Source of the DNA: DASUZD01 sp036377055
GTDB taxonomy: Bacteria > Actinomycetota > Thermoleophilia > Gaiellales > Gaiellaceae
Reading direction: 5' to 3'
DNA: 17,426 nucleotides
Assembly (NCBI GenBank): GCA_036377055.1
Contig: DASUZD010000045.1
Coordinates: 1 to 17,426 of the forward strand
In this document: positions 1-6,397 of the stretch, piece after piece
Layout: each line of letters begins with the position of its first letter
How positions within the stretch are numbered: the first letter of the stretch is position 1
The notes under the pieces: model-generated
The model's input: the letters and a program-made list of their open reading frames with translations, nothing else
Told to the model about the DNA's origin: nothing
Database searches by the model: none
Made by a program: the position numbers and the translations under genes

Positions 1-107
1 TCGTCGGCGAGTTCACCGACACCGGCGAGGCGACGTTCTTCGCGAACATGCGCTCGGTCCCGCCCGCGACGTGCCTCGTCTGGTCACGGGACGGGCTCGC
101 GCGCCAC
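1..107 (+). repeat. Exact 107-bp copy of an internal asnB segment at the window edge
   Basis: These bases are identical to positions 733-839 inside asnB (offset 732, a multiple of three, so the same reading frame). They encode what corresponds to AsnB residues Val185 to His219. After position 107 the two copies diverge abruptly. Positions 108-182 then lead into the asnB start and show no recognisable gene. Perfect identity means either a very recent tandem duplication, with the 3' part of a second asnB copy truncated here, or an assembly artefact at a contig end. The frame is open through into asnB, but the fragment cannot be part of the enzyme because AsnB needs Cys at position 2. Confidence 0.85.
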
Positions 108-182
108 GGCCTCGCCCGGGAGGAACGTCCGGCCCTGGAGCGAACGGCGGCGCGCCATCGAGACAGGACTCTAAGCACCGCG

Positions 183-1967
183 GTGTGCGGCATCGCCGGC
201 ATCTGGAACCGCTCCGGTGAGCCCGTCGAGCGGGAGGCGCTCGAGCGGATGGGCGCGATCCTGCGCCACCGCGGCCCGGACGGTTCAGGAGTCTGGCTCG
301 ACGGCGACGTCGGGCTCGCGAACCGCCGGCTCGCCGTGGTCGACCCGACACCGGCCGGCGACCAGCCGATGGGCCTGGCCGACCGCGGCCTCTGGCTCAC
401 CTACAACGGCGAGATCCACAACTACCTCGAGCTGCGGCGCGAGCTGGAGGCGTGCGGCGGCCGCTTTCGCACGCACACCGACACCGAGGTCGTCCTGCAC
501 GCGTACGCCGCGTGGGGCCTCGACGCGTTCGAGCGCTTCAACGGGATGTGGGCGCTCGCCTTGTGGGATGCGCGAGAGCGCACGCTCGTCCTCTCACGCG
601 ACCGGTTCGGGATCAAGCCGCTCTGCTACTCGTTGCGCGGCGGCCGGATCGCGTTCGCGTCCGAGCCAAAGGCGATCCTGGCGGCGTTCCCCGAGGAGCG
701 CGAGCCCGACCTCGGCGAGATCGCGCGCTTCCTCGTCGGCGAGTTCACCGACACCGGCGAGGCGACGTTCTTCGCGAACATGCGCTCGGTCCCGCCCGCG
801 ACGTGCCTCGTCTGGTCACGGGACGGGCTCGCGCGCCACTCGTACTGGCGCTTCGAGCCGGGCGACGAGACGCCGAAGCCGGACGCCGAGGAGCAGTTCC
901 GCGAGCTCCTCTGCGACGCCGTCCGCGTGCGGATGCGGAGCGACGTGCCGGTCGGCGCCTGCCTCTCCGGCGGCCTCGACTCGAGCGCGATCGCGGCGCT
1001 CGTCGACGTGCCGCCCGAGCGGCCGATGCACTGCTTCTCGCTTCGCTACGACGGCTGGCGCGACGACGAGAGCCGCTTCGCTGCGACCGCGGCCGGGGAC
1101 CGCTTCGTGCTCCACTGGATCAGCCCGGAGCCGGACGACCTGCTCGGCACGATCCGCCGGATCGTCTGGCACCACGACGCGCCGACGCCGATCCGCGGGC
1201 GGCTCGCGCAGTGGCACGTCCTCCAGGAGGCCGGGCGGCACGTGAAGGTCGTCCTCGACGGGCAGGGCGGCGACGAGCTGCTCGCCGGCTACTCGCGCTA
1301 TGTCGTCCCGTACGTGCTCGACCGGCTCCCCGGCGATCGGCGCGGGCTCGCTCGAGAGATCGCCGAGCTCGCGCGGATCGAGAGCCGCAGCCGCCTCTGG
1401 TTCCTCGCGCTCGCCGCGCTGCGCGCCGCACGGGCGCGGCCGCCGGCCGAACAGCCGTACCGAAGCCGCGTCAACAACCTGCTCTGGCACGAGCTGAGGC
1501 GCGAAGGGCTGCCCGAGGTGCTGCACGCCGAGGACGCGCTGAGCATGGCGTTCTCGGTCGAGTCTCGGACGCCGTTCCTCGACCACCGCCTGGTCGAGCT
1601 CTGCTTCTCGCTGCCGTTCACGGACAAGATCGCGGACGGCTGGACGAAGAGCCTCCTCAGGCGCGCGCTCCGCGACGACGTGCCGCCGGAGATCCTGGCG
1701 CGGCGGCGGAAGCTCGGGTTCTCCTCGCCGGTCGCGACCTGGCTCAGGCAGGACGGGCGCGCCGTCCGAGAGCTGCTGCTCGACCGGAGCGCACTCGGCC
1801 GGGGCCTCCTCGAACGGCGTCGGGTCGAGCGAGGCCTCCGGGCGTTCGAGAGCGGCCCTCCGCTCTACGCCGCGCACAGCGCCGGGCGGATCTGGCGCTG
1901 GATCACGCTCGAGCTCTGGTTCCAGGAGTTCGTCGACCGGGCGCCGGCGCCGGTTGTAGCGCCCTAG
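183..1967 (+). CDS. asnB: Asparagine synthetase, glutamine-hydrolysing (AsnB family)
   Basis: The 594-aa protein would make asparagine from aspartate, ATP and glutamine in the cytoplasm, or amidate a related carboxylate in surface-glycan or secondary pathways. The GTG start at 183 is chosen because the next codon is Cys2, the N-terminal nucleophile of the class II glutaminase domain (VCGIAG). Further glutaminase motifs are RHRGPDGSG (about 28-36), NRRLAVVD (47-54) and YNGEIHNY (74-81). The synthetase domain shows the ATP-binding PP-loop SGGLDSS (262-268), a second GQGGDELLAGY motif (360-370), SVESRTPFLDHRLVE, and the C-terminal TKSLLRRAL and RRRKLGFSSP segments. Length and domain order fit the family. 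Its stop shares a CTAG with the convergent neighbour. No sugar or exosortase genes lie nearby, so the exact substrate is open. Confidence 0.93.
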   Translation: MCGIAGIWNRSGEPVEREALERMGAILRHRGPDGSGVWLDGDVGLANRRLAVVDPTPAGDQPMGLADRGLWLTYNGEIHNYLELRRELEACGGRFRTHTDTEVVLHAYAAWGLDAFERFNGMWALALWDARERTLVLSRDRFGIKPLCYSLRGGRIAFASEPKAILAAFPEEREPDLGEIARFLVGEFTDTGEATFFANMRSVPPATCLVWSRDGLARHSYWRFEPGDETPKPDAEEQFRELLCDAVRVRMRSDVPVGACLSGGLDSSAIAALVDVPPERPMHCFSLRYDGWRDDESRFAATAAGDRFVLHWISPEPDDLLGTIRRIVWHHDAPTPIRGRLAQWHVLQEAGRHVKVVLDGQGGDELLAGYSRYVVPYVLDRLPGDRRGLAREIAELARIESRSRLWFLALAALRAARARPPAEQPYRSRVNNLLWHELRREGLPEVLHAEDALSMAFSVESRTPFLDHRLVELCFSLPFTDKIADGWTKSLLRRALRDDVPPEILARRRKLGFSSPVATWLRQDGRAVRELLLDRSALGRGLLERRRVERGLRAFESGPPLYAAHSAGRIWRWITLELWFQEFVDRAPAPVVAP

Positions 1968-2476
1968 GCGACGGCGGCGCCGCTCGTGAAGCGGTGCCAG
2001 ATCTCGTCGATCGCCGACGCCTCGGCGACGACGAGGCGGGGCCTCCGCGCCTTCTCTGCCGCGAGGTTCGCGAGCTCGGCCATTCCTTCGCGGTCGTTCG
2101 GGTCCGCGACCGCCGTGAGCACGTCGCCGCCCTCGACCACGCGCACGGGAACCGCCCGCAACCGCCGCCCGTCCTCGGCGGGGATCAGCGACAGGAGCCG
2201 CCGGTCGACGCCGACCGAGCGGATGTTCAGGAACTCGAGGTCGTGCTGCTCGGCGAGCACCCGCGCGAGCTCGTCCTCGAAGATCCAGCCGTGCCGGAGC
2301 AGCACCTGGCCGAGCAGCTCACCGGTCCGGGAGCGCTCGGAGAGCGCGTCGTCGAGCTGCTCCCTCGCGATCAGCCCCTTCTGGACGAGCATCGCGCCGA
2401 GCGGCGGCCGCAGCTCGCGGTCGAAGTGGGCGTGGTCGAGCCGAAGCATCAAGGTGCTTATCGGCACAAGGGGCAC
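1964..2476 (-). CDS. Stand-alone MshEN / GspE-N-terminal-like domain protein
   Basis: The 170-aa protein resembles the N-terminal domain of type II secretion and type IV pilus ATPases (GspE/PilB/MshE) but has no ATPase domain. Residues about 26-84 contain two tandem copies of the pattern LGxxLxxxGxIxxxxLxxxL (LGAMLVQKGLIAREQLDDAL, then LGQVLLRHGWIFEDELARVL). Residues about 98-128 follow the GspE-N pattern ending in TAVADPND. In MshEN domains such motifs bind cyclic di-GMP. Here the leading Arg of the RLG signature is Pro in the first motif and Leu in the second, so nucleotide binding is doubtful. The GTG start lies 15 nt after the XRE-TPR stop, suggesting one transcript. The GTG at codon 4 and the ATG at codon 10 are alternative starts. 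It may be an adaptor or sensor; its role is unknown. Confidence 0.8.
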   Translation of the reverse strand: MPLVPISTLMLRLDHAHFDRELRPPLGAMLVQKGLIAREQLDDALSERSRTGELLGQVLLRHGWIFEDELARVLAEQHDLEFLNIRSVGVDRRLLSLIPAEDGRRLRAVPVRVVEGGDVLTAVADPNDREGMAELANLAAEKARRPRLVVAEASAIDEIWHRFTSGAAVA

Positions 2477-2491
2477 CGTCGATAACCCCGG

Positions 2492-3823
2492 TCACGAACG
2501 GTTGCGCCGGGCTTCGGCGCCCATGCCGCGGATGCTCAGCATCGTCGCCTGGTCCATCACTTCGAGCGCCTCCTCCGTTCGCCCCGCCGCTCGGAGCCGC
2601 GCCGCCCAGTCGCGCGCTGCGTTCGCGGCGTCGCGCCAGCATCGACCGCCTGCGAGTTGGTCGATCGCCCGTCGAAAGGATGCCTCCGCCTTCTGGAGAT
2701 CGCCCGCGGCGGCCTCCGCCGCCGCGAGCGCGTGCAGCGCCTCCCCCTGCTCGGCCGGATGTTCCTCGAGCAGGTCCACGGCGAGCCGCGCGAGCTCCTG
2801 CGCCTCGGCCACCTCGCCCGTCTCCACCGCACGTCGCGCCTGGCGGGTCCGCATCCGCCCGGTGTCGACTCGATCACCGCCGAGCGCAAGCAGCCGCTCC
2901 GCACTGGCGAGGTGCGGTCCCGCCTCTTCGGCGCGGCCTTCGCCGAGCAGGAGGTCGCTCGACAGGACATGCGCCCGCGCGACTTCACGAACGTCGTCCG
3001 CCGACTCGAGCAGCCCGAGGGCGCGCCGCCGGAGCGCCAGCGTTCTCGCGACGTTCGCCTCGGCCGCGGCAGACTCGGCGAGCGAGGAGTAGAGGGTCGC
3101 GCGCGCCGTCGGCTCCCATGCCGTGTTCGCGCGCTCGAGCGCCTCGTCCAGCGACTCCCGCGCGGGCTCGGCGTCGCCATTCCGGGTCAGGATCGCGGCG
3201 CGAAGGCCCGCGAGCCGCGCCGCGGTCACCCCCTCATCCGGGGCGGTTCGCTCGATCTCCGCGAGCGCACCCTCGAGCAGCTCGACCGCCCGGTCGGCGG
3301 ATCCGCTCGAGGCGTAACAGCGCGCGAGCGTCTCGTACGCCTCCGGGCGGGCGAGCGGGGAGAGCGTGTCGGTTGAGAAGGCGAGCTCCAGGTGGAAGAT
3401 CGCCTCGCGGAGCTCGCCGCGCCGAGCGCGCGCGAGGCCGACGCCGATGCGTGCCCTGACCTCGAGCGCGAGCTCGCCTTCGGCGCGAGCGTCGTCGACG
3501 AGCTCGCGGAAGGTCGCCTCGGCACGGCTCGGATCCTCGTCCAGGCGCAGCCGCAGCTCGGCCTCCGTCGCGCGGAGCTCCCGGGCGGCGGCGAGCGAGA
3601 CCGAGGCGCCGGTCTCCAGGTGCTCGGGGGTGACGCCGAGCTTGCGGGCGACGATCCGGAGCGCCTTCAGCGACGGCGCGCGCTGCCCGGCCTCGATCCG
3701 CGAGAGGTAGGCGTACGAGATCCCCGGCTCGGCCAGCTCACGCTGTGACAGGCCGCGTTCGAGCCGAAGCCGCCTGATGCGCTGTCCGATCGTCTCGTCC
3801 GCCGCTGCTCCGAGATCTGGCAC
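2492..3823 (-). CDS. XRE-family HTH regulator with C-terminal TPR array (regulator 1)
   Basis: The 443-aa predicted cytoplasmic protein has an XRE/Cro-type helix-turn-helix near residues 12-70 (QRIRRLRLERGLSQRELAEP, then YLSRIEAGQRAPSLKAL). The rest is alanine- and leucine-rich helical repeats typical of TPRs. HTH plus a long TPR array is the architecture of RRNPP peptide-responsive regulators and of other actinobacterial XRE-TPR proteins. It is similar in layout to the regulator at 4943-6286, so the two look like paralogues. The GTG start at 3823 is the first in-frame start before the HTH. An ATG at 3833 is out of frame. No clear Shine-Dalgarno sequence or TANNNT hexamer precedes it, and the AT-richer 140-nt region upstream probably holds its promoter. 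No signal-peptide gene lies directly downstream; the next gene is the MshEN-like one. Confidence 0.85.
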   Translation of the reverse strand: MPDLGAAADETIGQRIRRLRLERGLSQRELAEPGISYAYLSRIEAGQRAPSLKALRIVARKLGVTPEHLETGASVSLAAARELRATEAELRLRLDEDPSRAEATFRELVDDARAEGELALEVRARIGVGLARARRGELREAIFHLELAFSTDTLSPLARPEAYETLARCYASSGSADRAVELLEGALAEIERTAPDEGVTAARLAGLRAAILTRNGDAEPARESLDEALERANTAWEPTARATLYSSLAESAAAEANVARTLALRRRALGLLESADDVREVARAHVLSSDLLLGEGRAEEAGPHLASAERLLALGGDRVDTGRMRTRQARRAVETGEVAEAQELARLAVDLLEEHPAEQGEALHALAAAEAAAGDLQKAEASFRRAIDQLAGGRCWRDAANAARDWAARLRAAGRTEEALEVMDQATMLSIRGMGAEARRNRS

Positions 3824-3966
3824 GGCCGCTCATGTTGATCTTGCAGACCGTTCAGCGTCAATCAATCCCGCTGCCGTGTTTCACTCTTGCTACGGAAAAG
3901 AAACAAACTCGTGACGCGATCCCGCAAGTGTCGCGACCGAACCGGCGAAAACCGGCGCGTTGTCGC

Positions 3967-4101
3967 TTAGACGTTGTCGGCGTCGCCGCTCGACGTCTTC
4001 GCCCACGGCTGGGGCTCGTCGTCCTCCTCGGAGTCGAGCGCGGCGTGCAGGTCGTCCTTGTCCTCGAGCTCGTCGAGGTCGCGATGATCGTAGTCGGACA
4101 T
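3967..4101 (-). CDS. Small acidic hypothetical protein (44 aa)
   Basis: A short ORF runs from ATG at 4101 to TAA. It begins MSDYDHRDLDELEDKDDLHA and ends SSGDADNV, with about 18 Asp/Glu residues. It has no signal peptide or membrane segment and is probably disordered and strongly anionic. Support for coding is the clean start and stop, a GC-rich third position, a GGAG just upstream of the ATG (spacing too short to be ideal), and a TATCGG hexamer 7 nt before the start that resembles the -10 boxes of other genes here. It sits between the 140-aa gene and XRE-TPR regulator 1 in the same orientation. I do not recognise a family. A chance ORF cannot be excluded at this length. Confidence 0.55.
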   Translation of the reverse strand: MSDYDHRDLDELEDKDDLHAALDSEEDDEPQPWAKTSSGDADNV

Positions 4102-4133
4102 GCTCCGCCCGATACCCTGCTCTCGCGACCGAA

Positions 4134-4149
4134 AACGGCCGCGGCCGTT
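4134..4149. promoter_or_regulatory. 16-bp perfect palindrome upstream of the small acidic gene
   Basis: The sequence AACGGCCGCGGCCGTT is fully self-complementary. Its nearer end is 33 nt upstream of the ATG at 4101, on the far side of the TATCGG -10-like hexamer, around where a -35 region would lie. It could be an operator for a dimeric regulator, possibly one of the two HTH proteins nearby, or simply a GC-rich hairpin. No second copy was seen in the window. Confidence 0.4.
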
Positions 4150-4182
4150 AGGACCTGCGGAAAGTGGGAAAGCCGAAGTTGA

Positions 4183-4241
4183 GCCGGGCGCCCGCGGGCT
4201 AGAGCGTCGCCGCAGCGCCTAGCTCTGTCAGAGCGCCCGGC
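4183..4241 (-). terminator. Possible transcript-end structure after the 140-aa gene
   Basis: Nine-base arms GCCGGGCGC (4183-4191) and GCGCCCGGC (4233-4241) are exact complements. They enclose a smaller hairpin GCTCTG-T-CAGAGC (4222-4234), which overlaps the right arm by two bases and so would compete with it. This lies just downstream of the minus-strand stop at 4256. There is no T-tract, so intrinsic termination is uncertain. Confidence 0.35.
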
Positions 4242-4255
4242 CCTTCGTTCGTCCA

Positions 4256-4678
4256 CTAGACATCGCCGGCGCGCGAAACTTGCGCGTCTTCCTCGTCGAC
4301 CGCCTCGAGCAGGACTGAGCACGCCCACGCGCGCCATGCGAGGTCGGGCTCCGCCTCGAGCGCGGCGAGCGCCGTTTCGAGGGAAGCGAGGCCGGCTGCC
4401 CGGCGGCGCAGCTCGTCGAGCCCGCCGGTGAGCTCGGCCCGGCGCGCGGGCCGATCGAGATCCGCTGCCGCGGCGCGCACGGCCCGGCCTTCGAGATCGA
4501 AGCCGCGTAGAGCCTCACCGCCCGCGGCGTGGAGAAGGAGGGCGCGGCGGACGACCGCACGCGCCTCGTCCGGATCGACCGTAACGTCTCGACCCGCCAT
4601 CGCGGCGACCGCGACCAGCGCGTCGGCGGCCGGAGACGACGAGAGCAGGCGATCGAGTTCGCTGAGCGACGCATCCAC
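4256..4678 (-). CDS. Hypothetical protein, 140 aa, alanine/leucine-rich helical
   Basis: The protein begins MDASLSELDRLLSSSPAADA and is rich in Ala, Leu, Arg and Glu throughout, with no signal peptide or clear membrane segment. It reads as a soluble all-helical domain, perhaps a bundle or degenerate helical repeat. I recognise no catalytic motif or family. Coding is supported by strong G/C at third positions along the whole frame, and by a TACGCT hexamer 8 nt upstream of the GTG start that matches the -10 pattern of other genes here. It lies 100 nt downstream of the secreted-peptide gene on the same strand, with a hairpin between them, so it may have its own transcript. Confidence 0.65.
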   Translation of the reverse strand: MDASLSELDRLLSSSPAADALVAVAAMAGRDVTVDPDEARAVVRRALLLHAAGGEALRGFDLEGRAVRAAAADLDRPARRAELTGGLDELRRRAAGLASLETALAALEAEPDLAWRAWACSVLLEAVDEEDAQVSRAGDV

Positions 4679-4686
4679 GCTCGGTC

Positions 4687-4692
4687 AGCGTA
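4687..4692 (-). promoter_or_regulatory. Putative -10 element (TACGCT), leaderless start of the 140-aa gene
   Basis: On the minus strand TACGCT fits TANNNT and ends 8 nt before the GTG at 4678. That would place transcription initiation at or next to the start codon. No Shine-Dalgarno sequence is present. No clear -35 was identified. Confidence 0.4.
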
Positions 4693-4708
4693 GTGCGTCC
4701 CCCGACGT

Positions 4709-4735
4709 GGAGCCCGACGGGCGGCGAAGGGCTCC
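4709..4735 (-). terminator. Hairpin downstream of the secreted-peptide gene
   Basis: The arms GGAGCCC (4709-4715) and GGGCTCC (4729-4735) form a 7-bp perfect stem with a 13-nt loop. It lies 43 nt beyond the peptide gene stop and before the 140-aa gene on the minus strand. There is no T-tract. It may end the regulator-peptide transcript. Confidence 0.4.
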
Positions 4736-4778
4736 CGGTGTCGTCGAGTGCGCGGTCGAGGACGGCCGCGCGAGATGC

Positions 4779-4925
4779 TCAGTTGCCGTCGGCCCAGGTC
4801 GTCTGACCCCAGGCGTTGCCGTTCGGGCTGTTGCCGCCGTGGTTCTTGGGGCCCGCCACCGCGGCCTGCACGACGCACAGCGCCAGGACGACGAGGGCGA
4901 CGAGGAGGGAGAGCTTCCGCAGCAA
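4779..4925 (-). CDS. 48-aa predicted secreted peptide, candidate signalling propeptide
   Basis: The TTG start at 4925 is chosen because a consensus AGGAGG ends 8 nt before it. An in-frame GTG at 4934 lies inside that Shine-Dalgarno sequence and is unlikely. The peptide has a short basic N-region (MLRK), a hydrophobic core of about 16 residues, and an AVA cleavage site at residues 22-24. This would release a 24-residue, Gly/Asn-rich, cysteine-free mature part that starts GPKNHGG and ends WGQTTWADGN. Cys17 does not fit a lipobox, because Leu occupies the -1 position. The gene begins 17 nt after the stop of the XRE-TPR regulator, so they are probably co-transcribed. Size, Sec signal and position 3' of an HTH-TPR gene match PapR/NprX-type propeptides. 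A small secreted antimicrobial or surface peptide is the main alternative. Function is inferred only from this context. Confidence 0.72.
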   Translation of the reverse strand: MLRKLSLLVALVVLALCVVQAAVAGPKNHGGNSPNGNAWGQTTWADGN

Positions 4926-4927
4926 GT

Positions 4928-4943
4928 GGATCACCTCCTTTCT
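4928..4943 (-). promoter_or_regulatory. Extended perfect Shine-Dalgarno of the peptide gene
   Basis: The plus strand here reads GGATCACCTCCTTTCT. This is the conserved 3' tail of 16S rRNA in actinobacteria and Firmicutes, so the mRNA is complementary to the anti-Shine-Dalgarno tail over all 16 bases. The AGGAGG core ends 8 nt before the TTG start. The site also overlaps the first base of the regulator's TGA stop, which suggests strong, possibly coupled, translation of the peptide. Confidence 0.85.
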
Positions 4944-6286
4944 CAAAACTTGAGCTCCTGGAGAGCCTCCGCCGCGCGCCGGTAGAGGCCGGCAGCTGCG
5001 CGGTCGTCGCCGCGGTGGAGCGCCAGGTCTCCCTGGGCGGTCCACGCGACGGCGTGGTGGCTCGCGGACGAAAGTTGGGCAAGGCTCTGCTCGGCGTCGG
5101 CCAGCGCCTGCTCGGCCTCTTCGAGACGATCCTGCGCGAGGAGCGCGCGTCCGAGGACGAGCTGGCTCATGCCGACCTCGTCCATGAAGTCCTCGCGGCC
5201 CTCGAGCAGCTCGAGGACGTGCCGCGCCTGGGTCTCGGCGAGAGCCGGATCGCCGCTTCGCAGGTGGACCTGAGCGAGCGAGCCGATCGCCTGCGCGGCG
5301 TCGCCCTCGCTGCCCGTTTCGAGCGCCATCCCGAAGGCGTCCTTCAGGTGGCGGATTGCGGTCTCCGTGTCGCCGAGGAGGAACGTGAGGATGCCGAGGT
5401 TGTTCAGCAGCCGGCCGACGTTCACCGGGTCGTCGACCGCCTCGTAGAGCTCCTTCGCGCGCTCGAAGTGCGTCTTCGCGCGCTGCAGCTCGCCGTTTCG
5501 CTCGCAGACCATCGACGCCTGGAAGTGCGCGTGCGCGACGGTCTCGTCGTCGCCGAGCGCCTCGGCGAGCTCGAGGGCACGCTCGATGTCCTCTCGCGCC
5601 GCCTCGAGGTCGCGATGGCGCCGGTAGCAGCGCGAGCGCCACTCGAGGATGTGCGCGCGGAGCCGGTCGCAGGGAAGGCCCGACCGCTCCGCCAGTGTCA
5701 GCCCCTCGCTGAAGAGTCGCGTGGAGACCTCGACCGAGTTCAGCTTGTACCGGCAGCACCCGAGTCGGTACAGCACCTCGGCCCGGTCGACGTCCGTGAA
5801 CTGCGCGTCGTCGGCGACGAGCCGCGCCCGCTCGAGCCGGTCGAGCGCCGTCCGCAGCTCGCCGAGGTACATCCTCGACCAGCTTTCGGCGAAGAGGGCG
5901 CGCAGGTGGAGCTCCGGCGCGCTCGGCGTTCGCTTCAGCTCGCCGACGAGCTCGACGGCGTCGGCGTAGCGCTTGTCGTCGACCGCCGCCTCGGCCTGCG
6001 CGATCGTGGCCTCGGTCTCGCGATAGTCGCGCTCGGAGATCCCGTCCTCGAGGTAGAACGGGTCGACGCCGAGCCGCTCCGCGAGCCATGCGACCGTGTG
6101 CTGCGTCGGCCGCGTCTTGCCGGTCTCGATCTGGCTGATGTACTCCTTCGAGACGCGTGCGTCCGCGAGCTCGCTCTGCGTCAGCCCGCGGGCGTTGCGC
6201 AGGCGGCGCACGCGCTCGCCCAGGCTCCGGTCGATGCCGGCGGCCTGCGAGACAGGCTCTGCGGTCATGATGCGGCGTGGGACCAT
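4943..6286 (-). CDS. XRE-family HTH regulator with long TPR array (regulator 2)
   Basis: The 447-aa predicted cytoplasmic transcription regulator has an XRE helix-turn-helix at about residues 21-82 (LGERVRRLRNARGLTQSELA, then YISQIETGKTRPTQHTVAWL). About 350 residues of helical repeats with TPR character follow, for example LNNLGILTFLLGDTETAIRH and AETQARHVLELL. This is the domain order of peptide-sensing RRNPP regulators, and the length is nearer NprR than PlcR. The secreted-peptide gene follows 17 nt after the TGA. The start is uncertain: ATG at 6286 is used here, preceded by a TAGAGA hexamer that is rather close, at 4 nt. ATG at 6268 (441 aa) and ATG at 6331 (462 aa) are also possible. It is divergent from the carboxylase gene. 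Ligand and targets are not shown by the sequence. Confidence 0.85.
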   Translation of the reverse strand: MVPRRIMTAEPVSQAAGIDRSLGERVRRLRNARGLTQSELADARVSKEYISQIETGKTRPTQHTVAWLAERLGVDPFYLEDGISERDYRETEATIAQAEAAVDDKRYADAVELVGELKRTPSAPELHLRALFAESWSRMYLGELRTALDRLERARLVADDAQFTDVDRAEVLYRLGCCRYKLNSVEVSTRLFSEGLTLAERSGLPCDRLRAHILEWRSRCYRRHRDLEAAREDIERALELAEALGDDETVAHAHFQASMVCERNGELQRAKTHFERAKELYEAVDDPVNVGRLLNNLGILTFLLGDTETAIRHLKDAFGMALETGSEGDAAQAIGSLAQVHLRSGDPALAETQARHVLELLEGREDFMDEVGMSQLVLGRALLAQDRLEEAEQALADAEQSLAQLSSASHHAVAWTAQGDLALHRGDDRAAAGLYRRAAEALQELKF

Positions 6287-6385
6287 CGGGTCTCTACGTT
6301 CAGCGTGTGTCGAGGCCCGACGGCCGTCCATCCCGCGAAGGGGTCACGCGGCACCCCCCTTCCGGGGTAGTCCTCGCCAGCGCGT

Positions 6386-6391
6386 TAGTGT
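6386..6391 (+). promoter_or_regulatory. Putative -10 element (TAGTGT), leaderless carboxylase start
   Basis: TAGTGT fits TANNNT and ends 6 nt before the GTG at 6398. No Shine-Dalgarno sequence lies between, so the mRNA probably starts at or next to the start codon. A small inverted repeat (ACCCC/GGGGT) lies upstream in the 111-nt divergent region. Confidence 0.5.
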
Positions 6392-6397
6392 CCGGAC

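Noticed and set aside
48..182. In-frame ATG at 48 extending asnB by 45 residues
   Set aside because: The extension consists of the duplicated fragment plus unrelated sequence. AsnB needs the catalytic Cys directly after the initiator, which only the GTG at 183 gives.
452..2485. Very long Arg/Ala-rich plus-strand frame over asnB
   Set aside because: It has no domains and the composition typical of out-of-frame reading in GC-rich DNA. The asnB frame carries all the motifs.
3824..3966. A riboswitch or strong promoter in the AT-richer stretch before XRE-TPR regulator 1
   Set aside because: I found only short CCGG pairings and TTGATT/TTGACG-like strings without a convincing -10. A promoter is likely but cannot be placed.
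4928..4943. A 16S rRNA 3'-end fragment on the plus strand
   Set aside because: Only the 16-base tail matches, and no helix-45 or other 16S sequence adjoins it. The minus-strand reading as a ribosome binding site 8 nt before a start explains it fully.
4779..6089. Long minus-strand frame running from 6089 into the peptide gene
   Set aside because: Most of it is an Arg/Ala-rich off-frame reading of the XRE-TPR gene. Only its last 49 codons, after a consensus ribosome binding site, look like a real gene.
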